Source: Pseudomonas sp. ok272
GTDB lineage: Bacteria; Pseudomonadota; Gammaproteobacteria; Pseudomonadales; Pseudomonadaceae
Direction: 5' to 3'
NCBI RefSeq assembly: GCF_900109995.1
Contig: NZ_FOCB01000005.1
Span: 234,956 to 298,955 of the forward strand
Length of the DNA stretch: 64,000 bases
The notes beneath the pieces were generated by a model. It did no database searches and had not been told where the DNA came from. It was given only the letters and a program-made list of their open reading frames with translations. This document shows, in pieces, positions 46,727-57,595 of the stretch; positions within the stretch are counted from its first letter, which is position 1, and each line of letters begins with the position of its first letter. Made by a program: the position numbers and the translations under genes.

Positions 46727-47206
46727 TCAGTCGCGCGCTAGAAGGCGCGGGGCAAGCTCTTTGAGGGCGCGGCGATAGACTTCGCGCTTGAATGTCACCA
46801 CCTGGCCCAACGGGTACCAATAACTGACCCAGCGCCAGCCATCGAACTCCGGTTTACCGGTCAAATCCATCCGCACCCGCTGCTCGTTGGAGACCAGGCG
46901 CAGGAGAAACCACTTCTGTTTCTGGCCGATACACAGCGGTTGGCTATGGGTCCTGACCAGGCGTTGCGGCAAACGATAGCGCAACCAGCCGCGCGTGCAG
47001 GCGAGTATTTCAACATCTTCGCGCTCAAGGCCGACTTCTTCGTTCAACTCCCGATACAAGGCGTCTTCCGGCGTCTCCTGCGGGTTGATACCCCCTTGAG
47101 GAAACTGCCAGGCATCTTGATTGATACGGCGAGCCCATAGCACCTGGCCGGCATCATTCGTCAGAATGATCCCGACATTGGGGCGAAAACCATCGGGGTC
47201 GATCAC
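46727..47206 (-). CDS. rppH: RNA pyrophosphohydrolase RppH
   Basis: 159-aa Nudix hydrolase that removes pyrophosphate from mRNA 5' ends to trigger decay. Nudix box [20 protein letters not shown] plus VGL is complete. The GTG at 47206 is chosen, since it begins the conserved (M)[14 protein letters not shown] and has GAGG 8 bases before it. Confidence 0.94.
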   Translation of the reverse strand: MIDPDGFRPNVGIILTNDAGQVLWARRINQDAWQFPQGGINPQETPEDALYRELNEEVGLEREDVEILACTRGWLRYRLPQRLVRTHSQPLCIGQKQKWFLLRLVSNEQRVRMDLTGKPEFDGWRWVSYWYPLGQVVTFKREVYRRALKELAPRLLARD

Positions 47207-47349
47207 GGCAACAACCTCGCAAACGCATGTCGGGGCATTGTTCCACAAAGGTTGTTAACGCGGCAACGAAGCTTCCTACCTTATGTGCACTCTTGTGAAA
47301 AGACCGTATTCTTATCGCCTTTTTACAGACAACTGAGCGAGTCATTGCA

Positions 47350-48006
47350 ATGCGCCTGGCTTTATTCGACCTGGACAACACGCTTTTGGGCGGCGACAGC
47401 GATCACGCATGGGGCGATTACCTGTGCGAACGCGGCATCCTCGACACTGTCGCCTACAAGACCCGCAACGATGAGTTCTATCAGGACTACCTGGCGGGCA
47501 AGCTGGACAACGCCGCGTACCTGAACTTCTGCCTGGAAATCCTCGGCCGCACCGAGATGGCCCAGTTGGACGAATGGCACCGCGACTACATGCGCGATTG
47601 CATCGAGCCGATCCTGCTGCCCAAGGCGCTCGAACTGCTGGCCAAGCACCGCGCAGCCGGCGACAAGCTGGTGATCATCACCGCGACCAACCGCTTCGTC
47701 ACCGCCCCGATTGCCGAGCGCCTGGGCGTCGAGACCCTGATTGCCACCGAATGCGAAATGCACGATGGCCGCTACACCGGGCGCAGCACCGATGTACCGT
47801 GCTTTCGTGAAGGCAAGGTGACGCGCTTGAATCGTTGGTTGGAAGAAACCGGCCTGTCGCTCGACGGCAGCTATTTCTATAGCGACTCGATGAATGACCT
47901 GCCGCTGCTGGAGCAGGTGGCGAACCCGGTGGCAGTGGACCCGGACCCGAAGCTACAGGCTGAAGCCCAGAAGCGGGGTTGGCCGGTGATGTCGTTGCGC
48001 GGCTGA
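47350..48006 (+). CDS. HAD-IB family phosphatase
   Basis: 218-aa HAD hydrolase of the SerB-like IB subfamily: motif [14 protein letters not shown], motif II ITATNRF, motif III lysine region FREGKV and motif [13 protein letters not shown]. The substrate is unknown; histidinol-phosphate or phosphoserine-like compounds are possible. Divergent from rppH. Confidence 0.88.
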   Translation: MRLALFDLDNTLLGGDSDHAWGDYLCERGILDTVAYKTRNDEFYQDYLAGKLDNAAYLNFCLEILGRTEMAQLDEWHRDYMRDCIEPILLPKALELLAKHRAAGDKLVIITATNRFVTAPIAERLGVETLIATECEMHDGRYTGRSTDVPCFREGKVTRLNRWLEETGLSLDGSYFYSDSMNDLPLLEQVANPVAVDPDPKLQAEAQKRGWPVMSLRG

Positions 48007-48009
48007 TAA

Positions 48010-48320
48010 CGCCATCGCGAGCAGGAATCTGGGTTGAGCCCGTAGGGGCGAGGCTTGCCCCATTCAACATCGATGTCGTCAGGCTTACCGCCTTCGCGGG
48101 CAAGCCTCGCTCCTACAAGGAATTGAGCTGGTCCCCGGATGTGTGTTCGCCGTGGACCAAGGTGGGAGCGGGCTTGCCCGCGAAGAGACCAGCACAGTCA
48201 ACATCATCATTGACTGACCCACCGCTTTCGCGAGCGGGCTCGCTCCCACGGGGATCCGTGTCGAGCGCCGGATTTGCATTCGCTGAGGACCCGCGTGGGA
48301 GCGAGCCCGCTCGCGAAGGC
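48010..48320. repeat. REP cluster containing composite repeat copy B
   Basis: 48010-48162 is the inverted second copy of the composite repeat at 6430-6597. It is followed by a REPIN of mixed class (48162-48251; GGGCTTGCCCGCGAAG facing CGAGCGGGCTCGC) and a lone arm at about 48294-48317 (GTGGGAGCGAGCCCGCTCGC). The remainder of the gap to 48475 has a degenerate REP remnant near 48361 and no gene that I can support. Confidence 0.82.
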
Positions 48321-48475
48321 GCTGTATCAGTCGGCATCTCAGTCAACTGACAGGCTGCATTCGCCGACAAGCCGGTCTCGCGCCCACCTTGGTCGACGCC
48401 GGACACAAAGCCTGCACCCAGCTCAGATCCTTGTGTGCAGGCTTGCCCGCGATTGGGGAGACCCGGTTTAAAGCC

Positions 48476-48901
48476 TCAGACCGGCTTGGCGCCCATCAAC
48501 CCGGCAATGGCGATAAAGCAGGCCAAGCTGACCAGCGCCAGAGCGAAGGTGAACGTGCCCCCGCCGCCCGCTGCCTTGCGCAGTTTGTTCAGCCGCACCA
48601 GCAACCAGAACACCGCCAGCGACCCCACGGCATAGAGCACGCTGGACGCCAGCAGCCAGGTTTGCCCCAGCGGCCAACCCACCCGGTGCACCATGCCCCA
48701 GCCGGTAAACGGCAGGCTCAGCAGTGCCAGCCCGACCACCAGCCACACGAACACCCATGGCCGTTGCAGGGTGCGCGCCGGCGCGCTGGCATCGCCCCCG
48801 CGCGCTGTGCGCCAGACCCACACCGCCAAGGCCAGCGCCCCGACCAGCAGTAACATCGTTGCCACCCTATGCGCCATTTTCAGGGCAATTAACGTATCCA
48901 T
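48476..48901 (-). CDS. DUF2269 family membrane protein
   Basis: 141-aa protein with four hydrophobic helices (ALKMAHRVATMLLLVGALAL; WVFVWLVVGLALLSLPF; TWLLASSVLYAVGSLAVFWLL; FALALVSLACFIAIAGLMG). Matches the small integral-membrane DUF2269 group; no known role. Confidence 0.8.
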   Translation of the reverse strand: MDTLIALKMAHRVATMLLLVGALALAVWVWRTARGGDASAPARTLQRPWVFVWLVVGLALLSLPFTGWGMVHRVGWPLGQTWLLASSVLYAVGSLAVFWLLVRLNKLRKAAGGGGTFTFALALVSLACFIAIAGLMGAKPV

Positions 48902-48940
48902 GGTTCGCTTTCCTTAAAGTCTGCCCATCAGCGTAGCCGT

Positions 48941-50455
<1,515 letters not shown>

Positions 50456-50555
50456 CGGAAAGCATCACTGGGCGGGTTGGGCAAGGCCGACGAGTCTAAC
50501 CCGGCTTTCGGCCAGGCGACCACACGATTGAAGAGGTTTTGCCCAGGCGAAGGGC

Positions 50556-50561
50556 TATAAT
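50556..50561 (+). promoter_or_regulatory. Candidate -10 box for rpiA
   Basis: A consensus TATAAT lies 43 bases before the rpiA ATG, in the ilvA-rpiA divergent gap. No good -35 hexamer is found at the normal distance. Confidence 0.45.
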
Positions 50562-50603
50562 GCCGGCCTTCCCGTTCTCCCCTCGCCCGCATCCGGAGCC
50601 CGC

Positions 50604-51278
50604 ATGACCCAGGATCAACTCAAACAGGCAGTGGCCCAGGCCGCCGTCGACTTCATCCTCCCGAAACTCGACGACAAGAGCATCGTCGGTGTGGGCACCG
50701 GCTCCACCGCCAACTGCTTCATCGATGCGCTGGCCCAGCACAAGGGCGCGTTCGATGGCGCGGTCGCCAGTTCCGAAGCCACCGCGGCACGCCTCAAGGG
50801 CCACGGGATCCCGGTGTATGAGCTCAACACCGTCAGCGACCTGGAGTTCTACGTCGACGGCGCCGATGAAAGCGACGAGCACCTGAACCTGATCAAGGGC
50901 GGCGGCGCCGCCCTGACCCGCGAGAAGATTGTCGCGGCCGTGGCCAAGACGTTCATCTGCATCGCCGACGCCAGCAAGCTGGTGGCGGTGCTAGGCGAAT
51001 TCCCGCTGCCGGTGGAAGTGATCCCGATGGCCCGCAGCCACGTGGCACGCGAGCTGGTGAAGCTGGGCGGCGACCCGGTGTACCGCGAAGGCGTGTTGAC
51101 CGACAACGGCAACATCATCCTCGACGTGTTCAACCTGCAGATCGTCAACCCGGTGGAACTGGAGCGGCAGATCAACGCCATCGTCGGCGTGGTCACCAAC
51201 GGCCTGTTCGCGGCGCGCCCGGCGGACGTGCTGCTGCTGGGGACCAGCGAAGGGGTCAAGACCCTGCGGGCCGAGTAA
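50604..51278 (+). CDS. rpiA: Ribose-5-phosphate isomerase A
   Basis: 224-aa pentose-phosphate enzyme interconverting ribose-5-P and ribulose-5-P. Signature motifs: [36 protein letters not shown] and the [12 protein letters not shown] block with catalytic Glu upstream. Standard length. Confidence 0.97.
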   Translation: MTQDQLKQAVAQAAVDFILPKLDDKSIVGVGTGSTANCFIDALAQHKGAFDGAVASSEATAARLKGHGIPVYELNTVSDLEFYVDGADESDEHLNLIKGGGAALTREKIVAAVAKTFICIADASKLVAVLGEFPLPVEVIPMARSHVARELVKLGGDPVYREGVLTDNGNIILDVFNLQIVNPVELERQINAIVGVVTNGLFAARPADVLLLGTSEGVKTLRAE

Positions 51279-51305
51279 GGCTGTCGGCACGTAATCCTGG
51301 ACCCT

Positions 51306-51393
51306 GTGGGAGCGGGCTTGCTCGCGAATGCGTCAGATCGGTCGGCATCATCGCTGACTGACCGGCCGCTTTCGCGAGCAAGCCCGCTCCCAC
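51306..51393. repeat. REPIN between rpiA and the SdiA-regulated-domain gene
   Basis: Two facing arms of the GGGCTTGCTCGCGA class, about 40 bases apart, between convergent genes. Confidence 0.87.
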
Positions 51394-51412
51394 AGTCGTT
51401 TCAAGGTGTTGA

Positions 51413-52330
51413 TCAGGGCGCGGTCGGTTTCTTGAACACGTAGAACAGGTTCGGCTCGCTCACCAGGTACAACGTGCCGTCATCGTCCATGGCGATGCCT
51501 TCTGCTTGCGGCACGGTCTTTTGCAAGCCCTGGCGCCCCTTGCGCAATGACAGGGTACTGAGCGGTCGACCATCGACATCCAGCTCGATCACCAGGAACG
51601 ACTCGTCCGACAGCGCCAGCAAATGGCCGCTGCGCTCGTCGTATTGCAGGCTCGACAGATCACGCACAAACAGCCCGGCATCGCGCTTGGGGTTGTTGAC
51701 CACGTGCACCGCGTAGGATTTCTCTGCCTTGACGTGCGGAAACCCCTGCACTTCATAGATCAACATCGGGTTGCGCTCCTTGGCGATGAACAGCCGCCTG
51801 CCCTTGATGTCATAGGCCAGGCCTTCAAAGCCGGTGTTGCTGCCGATGTGCAGACCCAGGGTCATCTGCTCGGCGTCCGCGGCATCGACGAACTGCGTGT
51901 CGTCCTCCAGGTGCACCTTGATCAGGCGCTGCTGGTATTCATCGCTGATCACATAGGTGTCGGCACTGATGAACTCCACCGCTTCCGGGTCGCCAAAGCC
52001 GACCAGTGCGATGCGCCGCAGGATCCGCCCGTCGAGGGACATCTCGATCAGCTCGGAGTCCTTGTTGGTCACGGTAAACAGGCTCTTGCGCACCGGGTCG
52101 TAGGTCAGCGCCGAGACGTCAGCGCTCAAGCCGTCGATGACCTTGCCCTCGATCACCACCTGATAGTCGTTGAGTGCCATCGATGGGTGACTGACGGGGT
52201 GCAACCAGGCCTGCAGGTTGAACCAACCGCGCTCGAACAAGCGGTGTTTCTGGCCCCAGACCCCCAACGCCAGCAAGGCGGCGACCAGCGCAATCAGAAC
52301 CAGGAATTTAAGACGGAAAAGTCGGCGCAT
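51413..52330 (-). CDS. SdiA-regulated domain protein (YjiK-like)
   Basis: 305-aa protein with an N-terminal membrane anchor (FLVLIALVAALLALGVWG) and a periplasmic beta-propeller-type domain: GLSADVSALTYDPVRKSLF, NTGFEGLAYDIKGRRLFIAK, AEGIAMDDDGTLYLVSEPN. This is the SdiA-regulated/YjiK domain, of unknown function, sometimes linked to phytase-like folds. Confidence 0.85.
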   Translation of the reverse strand: MRRLFRLKFLVLIALVAALLALGVWGQKHRLFERGWFNLQAWLHPVSHPSMALNDYQVVIEGKVIDGLSADVSALTYDPVRKSLFTVTNKDSELIEMSLDGRILRRIALVGFGDPEAVEFISADTYVISDEYQQRLIKVHLEDDTQFVDAADAEQMTLGLHIGSNTGFEGLAYDIKGRRLFIAKERNPMLIYEVQGFPHVKAEKSYAVHVVNNPKRDAGLFVRDLSSLQYDERSGHLLALSDESFLVIELDVDGRPLSTLSLRKGRQGLQKTVPQAEGIAMDDDGTLYLVSEPNLFYVFKKPTAP

Positions 52331-52438
52331 GCAGGCAGGCTCAAAAACGAATCAGGGCGGATGACATATCACGCTTGGATGAATTCAAGCTTAATGGCGA
52401 TGGGGATGTGCCCCCCTCAATGACAGATGGAACCCCCT

Positions 52439-52531
52439 GTGGGAGCGAGCCTGCTCGCGAAGGCGTAGGCATAGGCACATTCAACATCAATGTGTCAGAT
52501 ACACCGCTATCGCGAGCAGGCTCGCTCCCAC
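52439..52531. repeat. REPIN between SdiA-regulated and FAH genes
   Basis: Facing arms of the GAGCCTGCTCGCGA class, about 48 bases apart, between two genes on the minus strand. It follows the FAH stop by 20-odd bases and may end that transcript. Confidence 0.86.
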
Positions 52532-52553
52532 AGGTTTTGTGTGGTGCCGTGGC

Positions 52554-53219
52554 TCAGCGAACGCGGCTGCTGAAGCTTCCGGCACCCGGCAGTTCCAGCA
52601 CCAGTTCATCGCCGACATTCAGCGGGCCAACGCCCACCGGGGTGCCGGTCATGATCACGTCGCCGGCCTGCAGCGAGAAGCAGCCGGCCATGTGCTGGAT
52701 CATTGGCACGATCGGGTTGAGCATGGCGCTGCTGTTACCGTCCTGACGCACTTCGCCGTTGATGGTCAGGCGGATGCCGATGTCGGTCAGGTCGGCAAAG
52801 GTGCTGGCGACCACGAACGGTGCCAACACGCAGGCGCCATCAAACGACTTGGCGATTTCCCACGGCAAGCCCTTGGCCTTGAGCTCGGCCTGTTTGTCGC
52901 GCAAGGTCAGGTCCAGGCCGGGGGCGAAGCCGGAGATCGCGTCCAGCACTTCTTCGCGACTCGGCGTGGCCGACAGCGGCTTGCCGATCAGCACGGCGAT
53001 TTCCGCTTCGTAGTGCACCGAACCACGCTCGGTGGGAATGCTGAACCCGCCTTCCAGCGGCACCACGCAACTGCCCGGCTTGATGAACAACAGCGGCTCG
53101 GTCGGCACCGGATTGTCCAGTTCCTTGGCGTGTTCGGCGTAGTTGCGCCCGATGCACACCACTTTCCCGATCGGGAAATGAATACGGGTACCGTCGACAT
53201 ACTGGTGCTGATAGTTCAT
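52554..53219 (-). CDS. Fumarylacetoacetate hydrolase family protein (FAHD1/YcgM type)
   Basis: 221-aa single-domain FAH enzyme. Metal site residues are in VHYEAEIAVLIGK; catalytic CIGRNYAEHAKEL and GTPVGVGPL are typical of the acylpyruvase/oxaloacetate decarboxylase/tautomerase branch. 30 bases after the FAD-linked dehydrogenase on the same strand, so likely cotranscribed. Confidence 0.88.
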   Translation of the reverse strand: MNYQHQYVDGTRIHFPIGKVVCIGRNYAEHAKELDNPVPTEPLLFIKPGSCVVPLEGGFSIPTERGSVHYEAEIAVLIGKPLSATPSREEVLDAISGFAPGLDLTLRDKQAELKAKGLPWEIAKSFDGACVLAPFVVASTFADLTDIGIRLTINGEVRQDGNSSAMLNPIVPMIQHMAGCFSLQAGDVIMTGTPVGVGPLNVGDELVLELPGAGSFSSRVR

Positions 53220-53249
53220 TACCGACTCCTGCCTGAGTGATTCACTGGG

Positions 53250-54644
53250 TCAAACCGCAAAGATCTTGCCCGGGTTCATGATGCCGTTCGGATCGAACAC
53301 CGCCTTGACCGCTTTCATGTACTCGATCTCGACCGGGGAACGGCTGTAGGTCAAGTAGTCGCGCTTGGTCATGCCCACGCCATGTTCGGCGGAGATCGAG
53401 CCGTTGTACTTCTCGACGGTTTCGAACACCCACTGGTTGACGGTCGCGCACTTGGCGAAGAACTCGTCCTTGCTCAGGTTCTCGGGCTTGAGGATGTTCA
53501 GGTGCAGGTTGCCGTCGCCGATGTGGCCGAACCAGACGATTTCGAAGTCCGGGTAGTGCTGGCCGACGATCGCGTCGATTTCCTTGAGGAACGCCGGGAC
53601 TTTCGACACGGTGACCGAGATGTCGTTCTTGTACGGGGTCCAGTGGGAGATGGTCTCGGAGATGTACTCGCGCAGCTTCCACAGGTTTTGCAGTTGGGAT
53701 TCGCTCTGGCTCATGACGCCGTCCAGCACCCAGCCTTCCTCGACGCAGTGCTCGAAGGTTTCCAGGGCATGGTTGGCCACTTCTTCCGTGGTCGCTTCGA
53801 ATTCCAGCAGCGCATAGAACGGGCAGTCGGATTCGAACGGCGCCGGCACGTCGCCACGGGCCAGGACTTTGGCCAGGGCCTTGTCGGAGAAGAATTCGAA
53901 GGCGGTCAGGTCGAGCTTGCCCTGGAACGCGTGCAGCACCGGCATGATCGAGTCGAAGTCGGCCGTGCCCAGGACCATCGCGGTGAGGTTTTTTGGCGCG
54001 CGGTCCAGGCGCATGGTCGCTTCGACCACAAAGCCCAGGGTGCCTTCGGCGCCAATGAACAACTGGCGCAGGTCGTAGCCAGTGGCGTTCTTGATCAGGT
54101 CGCGGTTGAGTTCCAGCAGGTCGCCCTTGCCGGTCACCACTTTCATCCCGGCGACCCAGTTACGGGTCATGCCGTAGCGAATGACCTTGATCCCGCCGGC
54201 ATTGGTGCCGATATTGCCGCCAATCTGGCTGGAACCGGCAGAGGCGAAGTCCACCGGGTAGTACAGGCCTTTCTCTTCAGCGACGTTTTGCAGGTGTTCG
54301 GTGACCACGCCCGGCTGGCACACGGCGGTGCGGTCGGTGAGGTTCACGTCGAGGATCTGGTTCATGTAGTCGAACGACACCACCACTTCGCCATTGGCGG
54401 CAACGGCCGCGGCCGACAGCCCGGTGCGCCCGCCGGACGGCACCAGCGCAACCTTGTGCTGATTGGCCCAACGCACGATGGCCTGGACCTGCTCGGTGGT
54501 CTTGGGGAACACAATGGCGCTCGGGGCCGGGGCGAAATGCTTGGTCCAGTCCTTGCCGTAAGCATTCAGGGAGTCGGCGTCGGTCAGTACCTTGCCGGGC
54601 TCAACCAGGGTCTTTAGCTCATCAATCAGGGCAGGATGGGTCAT
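53250..54644 (-). CDS. FAD-linked 2-hydroxyacid dehydrogenase (D-2-hydroxyglutarate type)
   Basis: 464-aa flavoprotein of the VAO/GlcD family: FAD site PSGGRTGLSAAAVAANGEVVV (PSGGRTGLSAA), NIGTNAGGIKVIRYG, and C-terminal GDGNLHLNIL and SAEHGVGMTKRDYL with the metal-binding His. Its position divergent to serA fits the D-2-hydroxyglutarate dehydrogenase (D2HGDH) role, which removes the 2-hydroxyglutarate that SerA can produce. The start at 54644 (MTHPALIDEL) is chosen over 54674. D-lactate is a possible alternative substrate. Confidence 0.86.
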   Translation of the reverse strand: MTHPALIDELKTLVEPGKVLTDADSLNAYGKDWTKHFAPAPSAIVFPKTTEQVQAIVRWANQHKVALVPSGGRTGLSAAAVAANGEVVVSFDYMNQILDVNLTDRTAVCQPGVVTEHLQNVAEEKGLYYPVDFASAGSSQIGGNIGTNAGGIKVIRYGMTRNWVAGMKVVTGKGDLLELNRDLIKNATGYDLRQLFIGAEGTLGFVVEATMRLDRAPKNLTAMVLGTADFDSIMPVLHAFQGKLDLTAFEFFSDKALAKVLARGDVPAPFESDCPFYALLEFEATTEEVANHALETFEHCVEEGWVLDGVMSQSESQLQNLWKLREYISETISHWTPYKNDISVTVSKVPAFLKEIDAIVGQHYPDFEIVWFGHIGDGNLHLNILKPENLSKDEFFAKCATVNQWVFETVEKYNGSISAEHGVGMTKRDYLTYSRSPVEIEYMKAVKAVFDPNGIMNPGKIFAV

Positions 54645-54719
54645 CGACAGAACTCTCGAACAATTCATGGTCATCCTGAGAACGCTTCACGTCGCAGGAA
54701 TGAGTGTTTAGCGGGGTGC

Positions 54720-54733
54720 GTATGCTAGCATAC
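54720..54733. promoter_or_regulatory. 14-bp perfect palindrome in the serA divergent region
   Basis: GTATGCTAGCATAC lies midway between the divergent D-2-hydroxyacid dehydrogenase and serA genes (gap 54645-54849). It contains TATGCT, which could be a -10 box in either direction, so it may be overlapping promoters or an operator. Confidence 0.5.
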
Positions 54734-54849
54734 CGCCCCCGCAGGACGAGCCCAAAGGCTGTTCGGCGGTGACGGCTTTCTTGCCGTCCGGGTCAGCTCT
54801 GGGCTGCTCCCTTCCCTGCCATTTTTCTCCGGGATACAGGTTTACGCAG

Positions 54850-56079
54850 ATGAGCAAGACTTCTCTCGATAAGAGCAAGATCAAGTTCCTTCTTCTCGAA
54901 GGCGTCCACCAATCGGCTGTCGACGTCCTCAAGGCGGCGGGCTACACCAGCATCGAGTACCTCACCGGTTCTCTGCCGGAAGCCCAGCTCAAGGAAAAGA
55001 TCGCGGATGCTCACTTCATCGGCATTCGCTCTCGTACTCAACTGACCGAAGAAGTCTTCGATCACGCGAAGAAACTGGTCGCTGTGGGCTGTTTCTGCAT
55101 CGGCACCAACCAGGTCGACCTCAACGCTGCCCGCGAACGCGGCATCGCAGTGTTCAACGCGCCGTACTCCAACACCCGCTCCGTCGCGGAACTGGTGCTG
55201 GCCGAAGCGATCCTGCTGTTGCGCGGCATCCCCGAGAAAAACGCTTCCTGCCACCGTGGCGGCTGGATCAAGAGCGCAGCCAACTCCTTCGAAATCCGGG
55301 GCAAGAAGCTGGGCATCGTCGGCTACGGCTCGATCGGCACCCAACTGTCGGTCCTGGCCGAAGGCCTGGGCATGCAGGTGTACTTCTACGACACCGTGAC
55401 CAAGCTGCCACTGGGTAACGCCACCCAGGTCGGTTCGCTGACCGAACTGCTGGGCATGTCCGACATCGTCACCCTGCACGTGCCGGAAACCGCGGCCACC
55501 CAGTGGATGATCGGCGAGAAGGAAATCCGTGCGATCAAGAAAGGCGGGATCCTGATCAACGCCGCTCGCGGCACCGTGGTCGAGCTGGACGCCCTGGCGG
55601 ACGCGATCAAGGACAAGCACCTGATCGGCGCGGCCATCGACGTGTTCCCGGTGGAGCCTCGCTCCAACGACGAAGAGTTCGAAAGCCCGCTGCGTGGCCT
55701 GGACAACGTGATCCTGACCCCGCACATCGGCGGCTCCACCGCTGAAGCCCAAGCCAACATCGGCCTGGAAGTGGCCGAGAAGCTGGTCAAGTACAGCGAC
55801 AACGGTACGTCGGTGTCCTCGGTCAACTTCCCGGAAGTGGCCCTGCCGGCTCACCCTGGCAAGCACCGCCTGCTGCACATCCACGAGAACATCCCGGGCG
55901 TGATGAGCGAGATCAACAAGGTCTTCGCCGAGAACGGCATCAACATCTCCGGTCAGTTCCTGCAGACCAACGAGAAGGTTGGCTACGTGGTGATCGACGT
56001 CGACGCCGAGTACTCGGACCTGGCGCAAGAGAAGCTGCAACACATCAACGGCACCATCCGTTGCCGCGTGTTGTTCTAA
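54850..56079 (+). CDS. serA: D-3-phosphoglycerate dehydrogenase
   Basis: 409-aa first enzyme of serine synthesis. NAD site GIVGYGSIGTQLSVLAEGLG, catalytic Arg/Glu/His regions (INAARGTVVELDALA, LTPHIGGSTAEAQ) and a C-terminal ACT domain (LLHIHENIPGVMSEINKVF) for serine feedback. The ATG at 54850 follows a CAGGTTT-type site; upstream in-frame sequence is not coding. Confidence 0.97.
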   Translation: MSKTSLDKSKIKFLLLEGVHQSAVDVLKAAGYTSIEYLTGSLPEAQLKEKIADAHFIGIRSRTQLTEEVFDHAKKLVAVGCFCIGTNQVDLNAARERGIAVFNAPYSNTRSVAELVLAEAILLLRGIPEKNASCHRGGWIKSAANSFEIRGKKLGIVGYGSIGTQLSVLAEGLGMQVYFYDTVTKLPLGNATQVGSLTELLGMSDIVTLHVPETAATQWMIGEKEIRAIKKGGILINAARGTVVELDALADAIKDKHLIGAAIDVFPVEPRSNDEEFESPLRGLDNVILTPHIGGSTAEAQANIGLEVAEKLVKYSDNGTSVSSVNFPEVALPAHPGKHRLLHIHENIPGVMSEINKVFAENGINISGQFLQTNEKVGYVVIDVDAEYSDLAQEKLQHINGTIRCRVLF

Positions 56080-56095
56080 CGCTCAAGCGTCAAGC

Positions 56096-56125
56096 AAAAA
56101 GGGAGCCCCTCGGGGCTCCCTTTTT
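56096..56125 (+). terminator. Intrinsic terminator of serA (bidirectional)
   Basis: AAAAA, stem GGGAGCCCC / GGGGCTCCC, TTTTT. It sits between convergent serA and the DUF4399 gene and can serve both. Confidence 0.95.
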
Positions 56126-56138
56126 CATTCAGTGCGCG

Positions 56139-56564
56139 TTACTTCACCGTCACGGTGATTTTTTCCGAGACGATAGGCGGCTCGAAGGCCATGTGGTTCT
56201 TGTCGCCCAGCTCCAACTGCAAGGTGTGGGTGCCTGGAGTCAGCGTCAGTTCGGTTTCGGTCTGGGCCTTGCCGAAGTGCACGTGGTTGGCGTCTGCCGG
56301 GATCACGGCGCCCGCCGGGATCACGTCCTGGGTGTCGATCAGCAGGTGGTGGTGGCCGGAGTGCGCGGTGTTATCGCCGGCTGGCGCCAGGGAAACGTCG
56401 TCGACCCCAAACTTGACCTTGAAGGTTTTATCCACGGTGGCGCCGTTTTCCGGCGCCACGATAAACACCCTGGCGCCCACTGGGGCCTGGGTCGCGGCAC
56501 TGGCCATCATCGAAGCGCTGAGTACCAGACCAGCCAAAACTGCACGTGACATAAAGGTTTTCAT
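56139..56564 (-). CDS. DUF4399 family exported protein
   Basis: 141-aa protein with signal peptide MKTFMSRAVLAGLVLSASMM ending ASA. The mature domain has His-rich HSGHHHLLID and HVHFGKAQTE, typical of DUF4399, and might bind metal. No known function. Confidence 0.86.
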   Translation of the reverse strand: MKTFMSRAVLAGLVLSASMMASAATQAPVGARVFIVAPENGATVDKTFKVKFGVDDVSLAPAGDNTAHSGHHHLLIDTQDVIPAGAVIPADANHVHFGKAQTETELTLTPGTHTLQLELGDKNHMAFEPPIVSEKITVTVK

Positions 56565-56696
56565 TCTTTTCTCCAGGTTTGCGCTTTATCTTGATAAGTG
56601 TGACAACTTTGTAGCAATTCGCTGTCGAAGGACCTCAACACCATAGCAAAGCGTGCCGCAGCAGCACGCCACACATAACGAATTCAAGGAGCGACC

Positions 56697-57470
56697 ATGC
56701 GTTTGTTGCCTGGCCTGATACTGTTGCTACCCCTTGTGAGCCCGTTTGCTCACGCTGAACTGATCGATGATGTCAACGACCGTGGCGAGCTGCGCATTGC
56801 GCTGGAAGCCAACACCCCACCGTTCAACTTCAAGGAAGACGGCAAGCTCACCGGCTTTGAAGTGGAACTTGGCCAACTGCTGGCCAGCGAGCTGGATGTA
56901 CGCACCGACTTCGTGGTGACCGACGCCGCCGAACTGCTGCCTGGGGTCGAGAGCGGCCGCTACGACATTGCCATCAACCACATAGCACTGACCCCGGAAC
57001 TCAAGGATCGTTTCGCGTTCAGCGAGCCTTACAGCTACTCCAGCGCCCAACTGATCGTGCGCAAGGAAGAACAGCGCCCCTTCAGCTCACTGACGGCACT
57101 CAAGGGCGAATCCCTCGGCGTGGCGCAAGGCAGCCAGTTCGTCGACCAGGCACGCAGTGTCGAAGGGGTCGACCTGCGCAGCTACGCCGATGCGCAGCAA
57201 CCCATCAAGGACGTGGCCGACCAGCAAATCGACGCCGCGATCAGCGACCGCCTGCTGATCCCCTACGCCATTCGTGACAGCCGCTTGCCGGTGAAAGAAG
57301 GTGCCAAGGTCGGCCCGACCCTGAGCCTGGTGATCCCGTTCCAGAAGGGCAACCCCGCGTTCCAGGCCAGCCTCGACCGGGCCCTGCAGCGGATCAAGGC
57401 CGATGGACGAATGATGAAGTTGTCGCAGAAGTGGTTCGGCATGGACGCGAGCCAGCCGCCGAAGCTGTGA
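56697..57470 (+). CDS. Periplasmic amino-acid binding protein (family 3)
   Basis: 257-aa SBP_bac_3 protein with signal peptide MRLLPGLILLLPLVSPFAHA. ELRIALEANTPPFNFKEDG and LTGFEVELGQLLA are the standard ligand-binding opening. No ABC permease or ATPase gene is adjacent here. The ligand is uncertain (polar amino acid, cystine type). Confidence 0.86.
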   Translation: MRLLPGLILLLPLVSPFAHAELIDDVNDRGELRIALEANTPPFNFKEDGKLTGFEVELGQLLASELDVRTDFVVTDAAELLPGVESGRYDIAINHIALTPELKDRFAFSEPYSYSSAQLIVRKEEQRPFSSLTALKGESLGVAQGSQFVDQARSVEGVDLRSYADAQQPIKDVADQQIDAAISDRLLIPYAIRDSRLPVKEGAKVGPTLSLVIPFQKGNPAFQASLDRALQRIKADGRMMKLSQKWFGMDASQPPKL

Positions 57471-57488
57471 GCCACTGGAATGCCTAAT

Positions 57489-57576
57489 GTGGGAGCGGGC
57501 TTGCTCGCGAAAGCGGTGTGTCAAACAACATCAATGTTGACTGGCACACCGCTTTCGCGAGCAAGCCCGCTCCCAC
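57489..57576. repeat. REPIN between the binding-protein and DUF523 genes
   Basis: Facing arms of the GGGCTTGCTCGCGA class with an AAAGCGGTGTG/ CACACCGCTTT extension of the symmetry, between convergent genes. Confidence 0.88.
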
Positions 57577-57595
57577 AATGGTTTTGTGCAGCCCG

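Noticed and set aside
45208..46764. 518-codon open frame on the plus strand
   Set aside because: Antisense to ptsP, with composition typical of a shadow frame.
48010..48320. CRISPR-like spacing of repeats
   Set aside because: The units are inverted REP arms with irregular spacing, not direct repeats with uniform spacers, and no cas genes are nearby.
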